The notes under the pieces are model-generated. The model was given only the letters and a program-made list of their open reading frames with translations, was not told the origin of the DNA and made no database searches. Below, piece by piece: positions 17,460 through 27,684 of a stretch of 64,000 nt of DNA (positions are counted from its first letter, which is position 1; each line of letters begins with the position of its first letter). The DNA is from Eisenbergiella tayi (GTDB taxonomy: Bacteria > Bacillota > Clostridia > Lachnospirales > Lachnospiraceae). A program made the position numbers and the translations under genes. The DNA lies in the NCBI RefSeq assembly GCF_001881565.1, contig NZ_MPDJ01000003.1, forward strand, positions 652,526-716,525, given 5' to 3'.

Positions 17460-17486
17460 GGCAAACAGAAATATTTTCTGTCTGCC
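17460..17486 (-). terminator. Terminator of the second sugar ABC operon
   Basis: On the minus strand GGCAGACAGAAA pairs with TTTCTGTTTGCC (12 bp, one G-U) around a 3-base loop, 22 bases after the lipoprotein stop codon, followed by a T-containing stretch. Confidence 0.55.
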
Positions 17487-17508
17487 CGTTCTTTATTTAT
17501 CCGTCGTT

Positions 17509-19098
17509 TTATTTAGTTCCTGCGACGAGTTCGTCATACTGAGCCTTCAATTCCGGATAAGTCGTATTTCCATAATCCTCAAGGGTGCCCATTCCAATCT
17601 GTTCAGCCTGTTGGACCATAGCGTTAAAGGCTTCTTCACAGGCTTCTTCGGATTCTGCCATGAAAATATTTGTGTTCTGGTTCTTTACCATTTCGTCCAG
17701 CTTTGCATTAATATTTGCTTCGTCGGAATCGGTTGCGAAGCGGATCATGCCTATTACGGGATTCCTGTTCACATGTTCTGTAAGATTTTTTCTGTCCTGC
17801 GCAGTCTGAGATTCCGAATTGGCTTCCGCAATACTGGTAACTATGGCATTATGTACCAGCCAGCCCCAGTATTTTAAACCTCTGGGCTGTAGTACGGAAT
17901 TATCTCCCTGAAAATCGTAAGTAAAGGTAGGATAGCCATCGGCATCCACAGTATAATCCTCTCCATCAATTCCCCACATCAGCAGCTTCATGCCTTCCTC
18001 TCCATAAGCGTAGGCAAGCAGTTTATAAGCAGTTTCCACATCTTTGCAGGAGCGTGTGATATACAGGCCGCGTCCGCCGCAGTTAGTATCATAAGCTGTG
18101 CAGGAATCACTCAATTCGTTTGTAACGAGAGAGAAGCGGAAATCATCACCGTTTGCGGTAATTGCGGCATTATAGTTATCGGCATGGTTGTCATATCCGA
18201 AATTGGCGAATACATTGCCGCCCACACAGATTTCCTTGGTTTCGTCTTCTGATTGATAGGCGAAATTTTCAGCGGTCAGATATCCCTTGCGATACCATTC
18301 ATTGACCTTTTTATAGTAATCAAGCAGTCCGTCCTGACGGAGCCACCATTTCAGGGTACCGTCCGCAGTTTCGTAATAACCATTTCCTTTCAGGCCAAGC
18401 TGCTGCATCAGCCAGTTGAATTTATGCGCACAGTTAAAGGAGCATACCGTCATGTCTGGGTAGGCTTCTGCTACTTTGGCAAAAGTGTCATCCAAATCAT
18501 TCAGGGTTTTGAATTCAAGGCCCAGTTCCTCAGCAATATCACTGCGATACATAAAGCCGGGGCCTTCAGACAGTATCTTATCATATTTATCATAATCATA
18601 TTCCGGGGAGAAACCGCAGCCGATGGTATAATAATGGTCATCTGCGGCCTTGTTTACAAACTGGAATATCGGGTCGACATTGAATACAATTTCAGGATAG
18701 GTTTCATGAAGTTCATCCAGGGGATAGCATACCTGGGAATCTGCAAGATACTGATATCTGTAAGAACATATGATGTCAGGCATATCACCGGAAGCCACCA
18801 TAAGAGAAAGCTGGTTATCGTCTGCAGCCCTGGTTATCTCAATGTTAACGCCCAGCCGTTTTTCGAATTCTTCCGGTATTGCGCCCTCCCATTTTTCATA
18901 GGGCCACCATGTTTCATCCACAAACATGGTCAGTGTGGGAACCTGCCCGTTTTCTTCCCGGGCACTTTCTGTTCCCTGTGAATCCGCGATTCCCGTTTCG
19001 GAAGAGCCTCCCTGCGTCTGCCGGGTGCTTCCGCATGCTGCTGCTGTTACTGCCATTACCATTGATAACAGAACTGCCGTTGCTTTTTTCCATTTCAT
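17509..19098 (-). CDS. Sugar ABC transporter substrate-binding lipoprotein
   Basis: A 529-residue binding protein with a type II signal peptide (lipobox TAAAC, modified C22), a Ser/Gly/Glu-rich linker and a two-domain family 1 binding fold. AGGAGG stands before the start. It is the last gene of a leftward operon, after its two permeases; the other two cassettes in this window have the binding protein first. The ligand is not predictable; no glycosidase gene is attached to this operon. The sensor kinase and regulator that probably control it are divergently transcribed from 21354. Confidence 0.9.
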   Translation of the reverse strand: MKWKKATAVLLSMVMAVTAAACGSTRQTQGGSSETGIADSQGTESAREENGQVPTLTMFVDETWWPYEKWEGAIPEEFEKRLGVNIEITRAADDNQLSLMVASGDMPDIICSYRYQYLADSQVCYPLDELHETYPEIVFNVDPIFQFVNKAADDHYYTIGCGFSPEYDYDKYDKILSEGPGFMYRSDIAEELGLEFKTLNDLDDTFAKVAEAYPDMTVCSFNCAHKFNWLMQQLGLKGNGYYETADGTLKWWLRQDGLLDYYKKVNEWYRKGYLTAENFAYQSEDETKEICVGGNVFANFGYDNHADNYNAAITANGDDFRFSLVTNELSDSCTAYDTNCGGRGLYITRSCKDVETAYKLLAYAYGEEGMKLLMWGIDGEDYTVDADGYPTFTYDFQGDNSVLQPRGLKYWGWLVHNAIVTSIAEANSESQTAQDRKNLTEHVNRNPVIGMIRFATDSDEANINAKLDEMVKNQNTNIFMAESEEACEEAFNAMVQQAEQIGMGTLEDYGNTTYPELKAQYDELVAGTK

Positions 19099-19185
19099 AA
19101 TTGATTCCTCCTAATACATTATATTGTATAGTTACAGGCCGGGCAAGCCGGTAAAGCTTCCTGGCCGGACTGCCATTTATATCCT

Positions 19186-20070
19186 TTATTCTTTTACAGC
19201 TCCTATCATCATACCCTGTACAAAATATTTCTGCAGGAAGGGATATACACACATAATGGGTATCATGGACACAGCCATCGCCGTCGCCTGCACCGTAAAG
19301 GAAGTGGCAGTATTAGCCTGGGATATCTGCCCGGCGGCTTCTGCATTTGCGGAGGTGGCAAGAGTCTGGTTAATGGTGGTCATCATCTTATAGGACAATG
19401 TCTGCAGGTTAATGTCTCTCACGTAATAGGCGGAATCCAGCCAGCTGTTCCATTGTCCCACGGCGGCAAACAGGGAGAGTGTGGCCAGGAAGGGTTTGGA
19501 TACGGGGAGCACCACCTTTAAGAGAACCTGAATTTCTCTGGCGCCGTCTATTTTTGCCGCTTCAATCATGGATTCAGGGATGGAACTGAAAAAGTTGATA
19601 CCTGTCATTACGAAAAAGGCATTTACCATTCCCGGGATGACATACACCCAAAAGGTGTTCAGAAGTCCCAGCCCACGGAGAAGAACATAATAGGGAATCA
19701 AACCTCCGGAAAAATACATGGTGAACACTACCAGGAATCGGTAAGCTTTTTTAAACATCAGATTGTTTCTTGATAAAGCATAACTGAACATACTTGTGAA
19801 GCCGGTACACAGAATAGTTCCGGTCAGGGTTCTGGCTATAGAAATGAAAAAAGCATGCCGCCAGTCGGAGTCGCCAATAAACAGCTCATAATTGGACAGA
19901 GTAAATTTCCTCGGCCAGAAATAAATTCCGCCTTTCATCAAATCCAGTCCATCATTGAAGGAACACAGAATCGTATAGTAAAAAGGATATAAGGTAACAA
20001 TTCCTGTCAGTGCCAGGAGGATATATACGATGATATCTACCGCTTTATCTTCATTCATTTTTGTTTTCAT
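19186..20070 (-). CDS. Sugar ABC transporter permease (YtcP/CUT1 type)
   Basis: A 294-residue inner-membrane permease with six predicted helices, the EAA loop IEAAKIDGAREIQVLLKVVLP and the family ending FVQGMMIGAVKE. AAGGAGG precedes the ATG. It lies 11 bases after the LplB-like permease and 87 bases before the binding protein, all in one leftward operon. It would form the heterodimeric channel with the LplB-like subunit and use an ATPase encoded elsewhere. Confidence 0.92.
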   Translation of the reverse strand: MKTKMNEDKAVDIIVYILLALTGIVTLYPFYYTILCSFNDGLDLMKGGIYFWPRKFTLSNYELFIGDSDWRHAFFISIARTLTGTILCTGFTSMFSYALSRNNLMFKKAYRFLVVFTMYFSGGLIPYYVLLRGLGLLNTFWVYVIPGMVNAFFVMTGINFFSSIPESMIEAAKIDGAREIQVLLKVVLPVSKPFLATLSLFAAVGQWNSWLDSAYYVRDINLQTLSYKMMTTINQTLATSANAEAAGQISQANTATSFTVQATAMAVSMIPIMCVYPFLQKYFVQGMMIGAVKE

Positions 20071-20081
20071 AACTATCCTCC

Positions 20082-21041
20082 TTAGAACAGGCCTTCGCCG
20101 GATACTTTTTTTGCAACCTGGTTACTGATTATTACTAAAACTATGGATATCACTGACTGGACTAAATCAACAGCGGTGGCATAGGAAAAACGGCCCTGGG
20201 CCATGCCCATTTTAAACGCATAGGTCTGGATGATTTCAGAAGTGGCGTTATTCACTGTATTTCCCATAAGGAAGGACTGCTCGAAGTTGGAACCCACCAT
20301 GCCCCCGCCCAGGAAGCTTCCGATGGAAAGGATAAGGACGGTAACAATAGAACCTTTAATGCCCGGTAAAGTAATATGCCAGATACGTTTCAGCCTTCCT
20401 GCGCCGTCTATACTGGCCGCTTCATACAGAGTGCTGTCTATACCTGATATGGCTGCCAGAAAAATAATTGCCCACCAGCCGGAGCTTTTCCATATGGAAA
20501 GCACGACGGTGGTTCCCCAAAAATAACCGGGATCCGTCAGAAAGGGAATTCCCTGTGATACGACTCCCAATTTAACCAGCAGCTGGTTTATGACACCGCT
20601 GTTTTGAGAAAGGAGAGCGCTGCTGATTCCATATACAAGAACCCAGGATACAAAGTTTGGCAGATAGCTTGCTGTCTGGATCAGCCGTTTAAAGGGCTTG
20701 TTATGACATTCTGATATCAGGATGGCAAGAAATATGGGAATGGGAAATGCAAATACCATTTTTAAGGTGCTGATGGCAATTGTATTTCGGAGAAGCTCCC
20801 CGAACCGGTAATCGGTAAAAAATTCTTTGAAGTATTTTAAGCCTACCCAATCACTGCTGAATATTCCCTGGATTCCTGAGGTGATTTTATAAGACTTAAA
20901 TGCCAGCACTATGCCGAACATAGGAATCACGGAAAAAAGCAGCAGATACATGACACCGGCCAGGGCGAAGATCTGGATTTCAATTTGCCGTCCGAATTTT
21001 TTGATTCCTTTTTTCATACGAACCGCTTTTTTCATAGACAT
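20082..21041 (-). CDS. Sugar ABC transporter permease (LplB-like)
   Basis: A 319-residue permease, first gene of the second sugar operon. It has a positively charged N-terminus, six predicted helices from about residue 25, and the EAA loop YEAASIDGAGRLKRIWHITLP. AAGGGGG precedes the first ATG; the third codon is also ATG, but spacing favours the first. An extended -10 promoter (TGCTACAAT on the minus strand, 21080-21088) lies 39 bases upstream. The LplB family imports oligosaccharides or complex polysaccharide fragments. Confidence 0.92.
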   Translation of the reverse strand: MSMKKAVRMKKGIKKFGRQIEIQIFALAGVMYLLLFSVIPMFGIVLAFKSYKITSGIQGIFSSDWVGLKYFKEFFTDYRFGELLRNTIAISTLKMVFAFPIPIFLAILISECHNKPFKRLIQTASYLPNFVSWVLVYGISSALLSQNSGVINQLLVKLGVVSQGIPFLTDPGYFWGTTVVLSIWKSSGWWAIIFLAAISGIDSTLYEAASIDGAGRLKRIWHITLPGIKGSIVTVLILSIGSFLGGGMVGSNFEQSFLMGNTVNNATSEIIQTYAFKMGMAQGRFSYATAVDLVQSVISIVLVIISNQVAKKVSGEGLF

Positions 21042-21353
21042 TAATTATCCCCCTTTATTAATTTTTCTCTTCAAAACGTATTGTAGCATCGGCATATAGA
21101 CAGAGGATACGGTACATTTTTTATATGAAATGTGTACCCGGCAGTATTTTATACGTAGCACTACACATTTTTTAGTTTTAATGATTTATTTTTGTAAGTA
21201 TCCGGTCAGGTATCCTTCATTTGGAAATAGAAATCCAAAAAAAGTATACAAATCCAAAGAATTTGCACATCGTAATTTAGATGTCTATATTGTGTTTTCC
21301 GGTTGTTTCAGGGATAATAAGAAGAAAAGAACCGCCTATACAGAGGAAAAGAT
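21042..21353. promoter_or_regulatory. Divergent control region of the second sugar locus
   Basis: This 312-base region serves the leftward transporter operon and the rightward kinase/regulator operon. For the leftward operon there is an extended -10, TGCTACAAT (minus strand, 21080-21088), with no good -35. Upstream of it ACATTTTTTA occurs twice in the same orientation (21114-21123 and 21165-21174), a possible site for the AraC-type regulator. I found no convincing promoter for the rightward operon, and no RNA element. Confidence 0.4.
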
Positions 21354-23096
21354 ATGTTTTCAAAGGTAACTAAGCTGCAGACACGTTTTTTTATATGTTA
21401 CATACTGGCGATATTTATTCCCATTATGTTTTTGAGCAGTATGATATATTACTACCATAATGATCAGCGTACTAAAGAATATCTGAATGAAAAAAAGAAT
21501 TCCCTTATTACAGAACAAAATTATCTTATGAATCAACTGGATGATGCGCAAATTCATTTTAATCAGTTGAAATCAAACTATGAACTGCAGAAGCTTCTGA
21601 GAGGCTTTTATTCTAAGGAACAGGAAATCGTTTATGCATATAACAGTCAAATCTATTCTCTTCTAAGCAATATCTTCCTGTATGATACAAATATTTCAGG
21701 CATAACTATCTATGCTGAAAATCGTAAAGCGGCAGAAATACTCCGTTTTTTCGAAACTGTGGATTCCATTCCCCTCGGATCGGATTCTTATTCCGGACTG
21801 ATAGATGGTTTCTGGTCTGTCGATACTGATGGGGAAGCCACAGGATTTTCCTTTTACAAAGGATTTACCAACCCGCCGATGACTGTGTTTCCCGGTATTG
21901 CAAGACTGAATTATAACAGCAATATTTTTGATTCCTATGCACAGGAAAACCCGGACACTGCAGTTTATGTCTATCTGAATGGAAAACTGATGTATGAATA
22001 TAATGTTTCAGCAGAAACGACACTGTGCATGGAGGATTATGAAAAGCAGCTTATATGCGGTATGCGGAAGGAAACGGTGATGATTATACCGGATGCACAA
22101 AAACGGTGTATTCTCAGTAGTTTCACTCTGAATGACGGAGTTTTTCAAGTTGTTAAAATAACGCCGGAGCCGGGAAATATATTTTCCTACAGACCGTTCC
22201 TGCTAAGTTTTCTTGTTTCTATCTTCATATTAATATGTGCAAGTATTATCATGTTCCTCCTTATTTTCAGGCCCTTTAAAAACATTGTACGGCTTTCCGA
22301 GCATATGAACAGGCAGAATACGCATACACTTACTCCTTATACAGGAATGCTTTCAAAGGACGAAACGGGAGATCTGATTTTATCCTTCAATCAAATGACG
22401 GAACGAATTAACGAGTTGTCATCCAGCCTTCTGAATAATGAGATGCAGCTGAAAAATGCACAGATAGAGGCGCTGCAGGCCCAGCTTAATCCTCATTTTT
22501 TTTATGGGACACTGGAAAGTATACGGATGATTGCAGAAGCCAGCCATCAGGAGCTGATTTCAGAAATAACCTTTGCATTCGGAAAGCTGATGCGTTATTC
22601 CCTTTCCAGAGAATATCTGGTTCCGGTCTCAATAGAGATAGATATGACACAGCAATATGTATCCATTCAGGAAAAAAGGCTTGTCAGCCGCTTCGATGTG
22701 GAATGGGAACTCTGTGAATTGGATGAAAAATGGAGATGCCCTAAATTTGTCCTGTTCAGTATGGTTGAAAATGTTTTTTCACACAATGTGAGCAAATGCA
22801 GAAACTTTATACAGATTAGTGTAAGTGTGACAAAAGAAGGGGAAGATTTGATTTTTACAGTTTCCAATACCGGTCCGGGGGTTTCACAGGGACGTCTTGA
22901 GGAACTTCATTATCTGTTAGAGCACCCAAGAGAACGTGATACTATGAAAAGTGAGAACAATGGGCGCAGTATTTTTAATATCAGTGACAGGCTGAAATTG
23001 TTTTATGGGGAAGGATATCATTTTACGATAGAAAGTGAGGAAAATGTGCTCACTACATGCAGTGTGCGTATTCACAAGCATTTCATTGATTTCTGA
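21354..23096 (+). CDS. Sensor histidine kinase, YesM type
   Basis: A 580-residue membrane kinase with a first helix at about residues 13-33, an extracellular sensing region to about 280, a second helix, a HAMP linker and the His_kinase/HATPase core. The phospho-acceptor is H381 in QLNPHFFYGTLES, the N box is ENVFSHN and the G box is SNTGPGV, the latter two rather divergent. AGGAAAAG precedes the ATG. It is followed after 11 bases by its response regulator and is divergent from the second ABC operon, which it probably controls. The ligand is unknown. Confidence 0.9.
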   Translation: MFSKVTKLQTRFFICYILAIFIPIMFLSSMIYYYHNDQRTKEYLNEKKNSLITEQNYLMNQLDDAQIHFNQLKSNYELQKLLRGFYSKEQEIVYAYNSQIYSLLSNIFLYDTNISGITIYAENRKAAEILRFFETVDSIPLGSDSYSGLIDGFWSVDTDGEATGFSFYKGFTNPPMTVFPGIARLNYNSNIFDSYAQENPDTAVYVYLNGKLMYEYNVSAETTLCMEDYEKQLICGMRKETVMIIPDAQKRCILSSFTLNDGVFQVVKITPEPGNIFSYRPFLLSFLVSIFILICASIIMFLLIFRPFKNIVRLSEHMNRQNTHTLTPYTGMLSKDETGDLILSFNQMTERINELSSSLLNNEMQLKNAQIEALQAQLNPHFFYGTLESIRMIAEASHQELISEITFAFGKLMRYSLSREYLVPVSIEIDMTQQYVSIQEKRLVSRFDVEWELCELDEKWRCPKFVLFSMVENVFSHNVSKCRNFIQISVSVTKEGEDLIFTVSNTGPGVSQGRLEELHYLLEHPRERDTMKSENNGRSIFNISDRLKLFYGEGYHFTIESEENVLTTCSVRIHKHFIDF

Positions 23097-23107
23097 GGGA
23101 GGAAAAT

Positions 23108-24550
23108 ATGGGGCTGAAAGTATTGCTGGTAGATGATGAATATATCGTGTTGAAGGGGCTCGAAATCATGCTGGGGGAACAGAAGGAGATTGCGCTTGAA
23201 ATAATGACAGCCATGGATGCAGTGGACGCGATGGAAAAGCTGGCCGACGGGTGTCCGGATGTGATTATTGCAGATATCAATATGCCGGAGATAGACGGGC
23301 TGACCATGCTGGAACAAATCAGCGGAGCTCATCCTCAATGCAGATTAATTATTGTCAGCGGATATGAGGATCAGGAGTATTTGAAGAGAGCGCTGAAGCT
23401 GCATGTAGCGGATTATTTGACGAAACCGGTTGATAAAGCTTATTTGATTCGCCGTTTGAAAGAGATTGGTGAAGAAAAACAGGCGCAGATTAAGAATATG
23501 CTTTTGAAAATAAGGCTGATGCTGTTTTCGGGCGGACAGTTTCAGGAGCAGGATTTAACCAAGGATGAGATCAAGAGACTGTTTCCTAATCCTTGGTTTG
23601 CCCTTTGTGCTGCGGGGATTCCTGCTTTTGAAGCGGAGAAGCTGCAGCCCGGGATTGCCGCTTATTTTGATAATTGCTATGTGTTTTCCCATAATAACTG
23701 GAGTGTTTTCCTGTTGAATTATTCTGTGCGAATCGGAGTTAAAGAACTGCGCACTTTGCTGCAGAGAACATTTGTCGGAATGGCCTGCGGGATTTCTCTT
23801 TTTTCGGAGGAAGAAGGGATACAGAATATTTTCCTGCCATATCAGAGAGCGCTGTGTGATCTTGTCTTATCTTTTCTTCCGGCAGAAGCGGCTGTCAGAG
23901 AACGGATCGCCGTCAGGATTTCAGAGCATACGCTGCAGCCGGCTATACGTGTTCTTATGTTTGAGTATAGTATTACTGATTATATTAATGAAGTCTGTGA
24001 TCCCGATTGGGATATCATATTAATTTTCCTTCTGGTTTTTACGGAGGCGCTGGCGGCTAATATTTTGATTGCCGGGATCAGTCTGTCTCCGGAAACAATA
24101 CGGCAGCTTTATCAGCAGCAGGCAGAAACGGTACATGATAAAAGGACACTTTGTGCTTTTATGGAAAAATCGCTGAACTTCTGGTATGATTCCTTCACGC
24201 CTGCCGAGCAGGAACAATATTCGTCTAAAATTGCCATGGCCTGTGAATATATGGAAATGCATTATGAACAGGATATTGCGCTGGAACAGGTGGCTGAGTA
24301 TATTTCGATCAATCCCAGCTATCTTAGCTATATATTCAAAAAGGAAACCGGAAGCACCTTTCTGCAGTATCTGACAAATATCAGGCTGCAGAAGGCCTGC
24401 AGGCTGATGACAGATAATCCGGAATTGTCTTTGGATGACGTGGCGGCAAAAACAGGGTATCATTCAACCTCTTATTTTCATAAAATATTCCGAAACAGGT
24501 TTGGGATGAGTCCCAGGCAGTGGCTGCAGAGGGAACACAGGCATACTTAA
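23108..24550 (+). CDS. Response regulator, long YesN/AraC type
   Basis: A 480-residue regulator with a receiver domain at residues 1-120 (acidic D9/D10, phospho-acceptor D56 in ADINMPEIDG, K in YLTKPVD), a large middle region (about 130-370) without a family I recognise, and an AraC double helix-turn-helix at the C-terminus (about 375-478, ending HKIFRNRFGMSPRQW). Its ribosome site is GAGGGAGG, right after the kinase stop. Compared with the other two regulators in this window (250 and 257 residues) it keeps the middle domain common in YesN proteins, so the three cassettes are not recent copies of one another. It should regulate the divergent ABC operon. Confidence 0.92.
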   Translation: MGLKVLLVDDEYIVLKGLEIMLGEQKEIALEIMTAMDAVDAMEKLADGCPDVIIADINMPEIDGLTMLEQISGAHPQCRLIIVSGYEDQEYLKRALKLHVADYLTKPVDKAYLIRRLKEIGEEKQAQIKNMLLKIRLMLFSGGQFQEQDLTKDEIKRLFPNPWFALCAAGIPAFEAEKLQPGIAAYFDNCYVFSHNNWSVFLLNYSVRIGVKELRTLLQRTFVGMACGISLFSEEEGIQNIFLPYQRALCDLVLSFLPAEAAVRERIAVRISEHTLQPAIRVLMFEYSITDYINEVCDPDWDIILIFLLVFTEALAANILIAGISLSPETIRQLYQQQAETVHDKRTLCAFMEKSLNFWYDSFTPAEQEQYSSKIAMACEYMEMHYEQDIALEQVAEYISINPSYLSYIFKKETGSTFLQYLTNIRLQKACRLMTDNPELSLDDVAAKTGYHSTSYFHKIFRNRFGMSPRQWLQREHRHT

Positions 24551-24969
24551 TGAAAGCAAAGAGAACTATTGACAAAACAATAGTTGACGCAGAAATAAAC
24601 AATAAACCGAATGAAAGCTCGTAAAGGCTATGACAGGTAATACCGAAATATATGCGCATAGATACATTCCCGCTGTCAATTTGGCGGTTTTTTGGACTTG
24701 ACCCTTATCACATCTAATAATTTCAGCCTCTATTATATTTCTCGATCCCGAAAAAGCAATTAAGGTTACCGTTCAGGCCCACAATGGGCTTGACAAAATA
24801 AAAATCCATGGTTTAATGGTAAGGAATTACTGTTTTGCGGTGAAACTCCTCTTATTTGCCCAACTGAGAGAAAACGGTGACAGCTTAATTATGAATGAAA
24901 AAACAACTGTATTCTGGTATTATATATAGTATTAATACTAATTTATTAAATACAAGTCCGGAGGATGCT
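24551..24969 (+). promoter_or_regulatory. Intergenic region with candidate promoter of the third sugar locus
   Basis: This 419-base gap contains, near 24670-24690, a weak CCGC/GCGG hairpin followed by TTTTTT that may end the previous operon. At 24777-24789 there is a dyad GCCCA-CAA-TGGGC, immediately followed by TTGACA (24790-24795), 16 bases and TTTAAT (24812-24817). The dyad abutting the -35 is a plausible operator. An in-frame ATG at 24895 for the kinase has no ribosome site. No small gene or RNA family is recognised. Confidence 0.4.
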
Positions 24970-26793
24970 ATGATTAAGAAAATAAAAAGAAAATATACCG
25001 ATCAGACGCTGCACCAAAAAGTAAGGCTTTCCATTTTGCTTTTTTCACTGCTGCCTTTGCTCTGTCTGGCATGTATTTCTCTTCCGCTCATTTATAAAAA
25101 TCAGGTTGGCAAAATCCAGGAGGAAGTATATGAAGAACTTCAGAACAGGGCTGACGATATGAACTATGAAATGAATACAATAGAACTGATGGCCAAGACG
25201 GTATGGTCTGATACAACCTTTATTACGGAGGTGGGAAAGGCCGCTATTGACGGCAGTCTGGGAGAATATAACCGTTATATTTTTCAGGAACAGACTTTGT
25301 CGGCTCTTAGGGTAATTACCAGTATTAGCCAGGTACAAAGTGCGAGAATTCATTTGGATTATCCGGGTGTCCGGGAATATTCTTCTTATTTATATAGTAT
25401 GGACAGAGCGAAGGACAGTCTCTGGTATGAGGACAGAAATTCCCTTACATATAATGGTGCATGGTACATGAATGTAACGGATAAGCAGTCTTATGGAACC
25501 TATTCGGATTATTTTACAGAGAAAAATATGGCTTCTTTTGTTATCCCGATAAGAATCAGCAGTGAACTGACCGGCATTTTTGAGATTATGCTGCCAATGA
25601 AGGCTATTGTGCCGGAACTATATAGTGGACTGCAGAATCAGGATATATTTTTGATTGATTCAAAAAACAGGATTTTAGGGATAGAGGCAGAAGGAAATTT
25701 TGGAGGTATTACCAGGGAAAATCTGGAGGCAATGATGGGAGTTGCTTCACTGGATGATTATGATGCACAGGGAATACAAATTTATCATGGTGTATGGAAG
25801 CATTCTCCTGTGATTCTGTCGGTAAGCAGAAATGAAAGAAAGGGTGTTTATCTGATGGAGATTACCTCCGTGAAGAAACAGTATCAGACTATGGCTGTGC
25901 AGATTATAGGAATTCTGTTGATAGAAGTTCTGATGACGGTTCTTTTGCTTAAAGCTATTAATCGTATTGTAAAACGTTTGCTGCATGATTTTGATATCTT
26001 TTCCGAATGTATGAGGAAAGTGGAAAATGGAAATCTGGATGTGGAAATTCCCAGACTGGAGCAGGTGGAAATAAATGCGGTTGCAATGGAATATAACAGG
26101 ATGCTTGGTAAAGTAAAGCAGTTGATGGAAATCAATATCCATAGGGAAGTAATGGTAAAAGAGGCACAGCTCAGAAGTCTGGAGAAACAAATCAACTCCC
26201 ATTTTCTCTATAACGTATTGGATTCAATTAAGATGATGGCGGAGGTAAAAGGGATTTACAACGTATCCGATGCACTTTTGGCACTGGCAAGAATGTTCCG
26301 CTATAATCTGCGGATTGACAGCCACAGCGTTACATTGCAGGAAGAAATTTCTTATCTGGAAAGCTATTTGAAGCTGTGTAATATAAGATATGATTATTAT
26401 ATTAATCTCAGTGAAAATGTGGAAGATCCTGCAAGAAATCTTAAGGTTCCCAAAGTGCTCCTTCAGCCTATAGCAGAAAATTCTATTTCCTATGGACTGG
26501 ATGAACTGGCGGAGGATACAACAATCTATTTGAAAGCTTATATAAAGGATGATTGTGCTTTTATAGAAATGACTGATATGGGGAAAGGAATGGATGAGGA
26601 AAAGTTGGAGAAGGTCCGGGAAGTGATTCGCAGCGGAGGCGGAGGAAATAACTCAACGAACGGAATCGGGCTGCATAATATTCATGAAAGAATCCGGCTA
26701 ATGTATGGAGAAGACTATGGTGTTGAAATTTTTTCCAGAGAAAACTGTTATACAAAAGTAGTGATGACAATACATGCGGAGGAGATAGTATGA
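24970..26793 (+). CDS. Sensor histidine kinase, YesM type
   Basis: A 607-residue membrane kinase. The first helix lies at about residues 20-42, an extracellular sensing domain spans about 45-300, a second helix lies near 310-330, followed by a HAMP linker and the kinase core with H411 in QINSHFLYNVLDS and the N box ENSISYG. The G box DMGKGM and the Gly-rich SGGGGNNSTNGIGL loop complete the ATPase fold. GGAGG precedes the ATG at 24970. The stop overlaps the next start by four bases (ATGA), a sign of tight coupling with its regulator. It heads the cassette that ends with the GH115 enzyme and likely senses a glucuronoxylan fragment; the ligand is inferred from context. Confidence 0.9.
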   Translation: MIKKIKRKYTDQTLHQKVRLSILLFSLLPLLCLACISLPLIYKNQVGKIQEEVYEELQNRADDMNYEMNTIELMAKTVWSDTTFITEVGKAAIDGSLGEYNRYIFQEQTLSALRVITSISQVQSARIHLDYPGVREYSSYLYSMDRAKDSLWYEDRNSLTYNGAWYMNVTDKQSYGTYSDYFTEKNMASFVIPIRISSELTGIFEIMLPMKAIVPELYSGLQNQDIFLIDSKNRILGIEAEGNFGGITRENLEAMMGVASLDDYDAQGIQIYHGVWKHSPVILSVSRNERKGVYLMEITSVKKQYQTMAVQIIGILLIEVLMTVLLLKAINRIVKRLLHDFDIFSECMRKVENGNLDVEIPRLEQVEINAVAMEYNRMLGKVKQLMEINIHREVMVKEAQLRSLEKQINSHFLYNVLDSIKMMAEVKGIYNVSDALLALARMFRYNLRIDSHSVTLQEEISYLESYLKLCNIRYDYYINLSENVEDPARNLKVPKVLLQPIAENSISYGLDELAEDTTIYLKAYIKDDCAFIEMTDMGKGMDEEKLEKVREVIRSGGGGNNSTNGIGLHNIHERIRLMYGEDYGVEIFSRENCYTKVVMTIHAEEIV

Positions 26794-27563
26794 GAAGGAT
26801 TTTACTGGTGGAAGATGAAAAAATGATCCGATATGGAATTTATGTAATGATTGAGAACAGCGGAGTTCCCTACAGTGAAATAACGGAATGCCGTAATGGA
26901 AAGGATGCAGTCGAATATTTGAAAAATACCAGATATGATCTTGTCCTGACAGATATAAAAATGCCGATAATGGGAGGATTGGAACTTTCGAGGTGGATAT
27001 GTGACAATCTGGATGCGGAAGAACGTCCTCTCATAGTTGCAATCAGCGGTTATGCAGAATTTGAATATGTGAAAGGTATGATGAAATTTCAGTCTATGGA
27101 TTATCTATTAAAGCCGGTTGACAGGGAGGAACTTGGAAAGATTCTTTGGAATGCAGAAGAAATTCTCAGGAAAAGGGGTGTGGAAAGTCCTGATATGGGA
27201 AATTCCGGTGATACGGAGGTTACCGGTGTAAGCAGATATAAAATGCAGAGGGCGGTTGACTATATCAGGCAGAACTATGGAAAACCGATAGATATGGCTG
27301 AGGTATCCAATTATGTTTCTATGAATTATTCCATGTTTTCAACTACTTTTAAAGAATTTACAGGAGAAAATTTCAGTTCTTACCTGAGAAAGCTGCGTAT
27401 TGAAAAAAGTAAAAAATTTCTCTTAAACACGGATATGAGCATTTTGGAAATCTCTCAGAAGGTCGGTTTTGAGGATGCAAGACGTTTTGCGAAGGTATTC
27501 AAAGAAGAAACGGGACTGACACCTACTGCCAGCAGAGATAAGATGATGGCAGAGAAAAAATAA
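26790..27563 (+). CDS. Response regulator, short YesN/AraC type
   Basis: A 257-residue regulator with a receiver domain (E8/D9, phospho-acceptor D55 in TDIKMP, K in YLLKPVD) and a C-terminal AraC double helix-turn-helix (about 155-250, RFAKVFKEETGLTPTASR). As in the first locus, the middle domain is absent. It starts inside the kinase stop codon (ATGA overlap) and precedes the binding-protein gene by 121 bases. It should activate the ABC/GH115 operon. That promoter region is AT-rich, with several TATAAT-like boxes near 27618 but no clear -35. Confidence 0.92.
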   Translation: MRRILLVEDEKMIRYGIYVMIENSGVPYSEITECRNGKDAVEYLKNTRYDLVLTDIKMPIMGGLELSRWICDNLDAEERPLIVAISGYAEFEYVKGMMKFQSMDYLLKPVDREELGKILWNAEEILRKRGVESPDMGNSGDTEVTGVSRYKMQRAVDYIRQNYGKPIDMAEVSNYVSMNYSMFSTTFKEFTGENFSSYLRKLRIEKSKKFLLNTDMSILEISQKVGFEDARRFAKVFKEETGLTPTASRDKMMAEKK

Positions 27564-27684
27564 CACATAAAACAAAATCTGACCCATTTTTCGCCAGGCC
27601 TTTTTCCAATATAATAATCTCATAATGATGTCGACATTAATATTATAGGTACTAAGAGAATGTATCAGGAAAGGGAGAAGAAAA

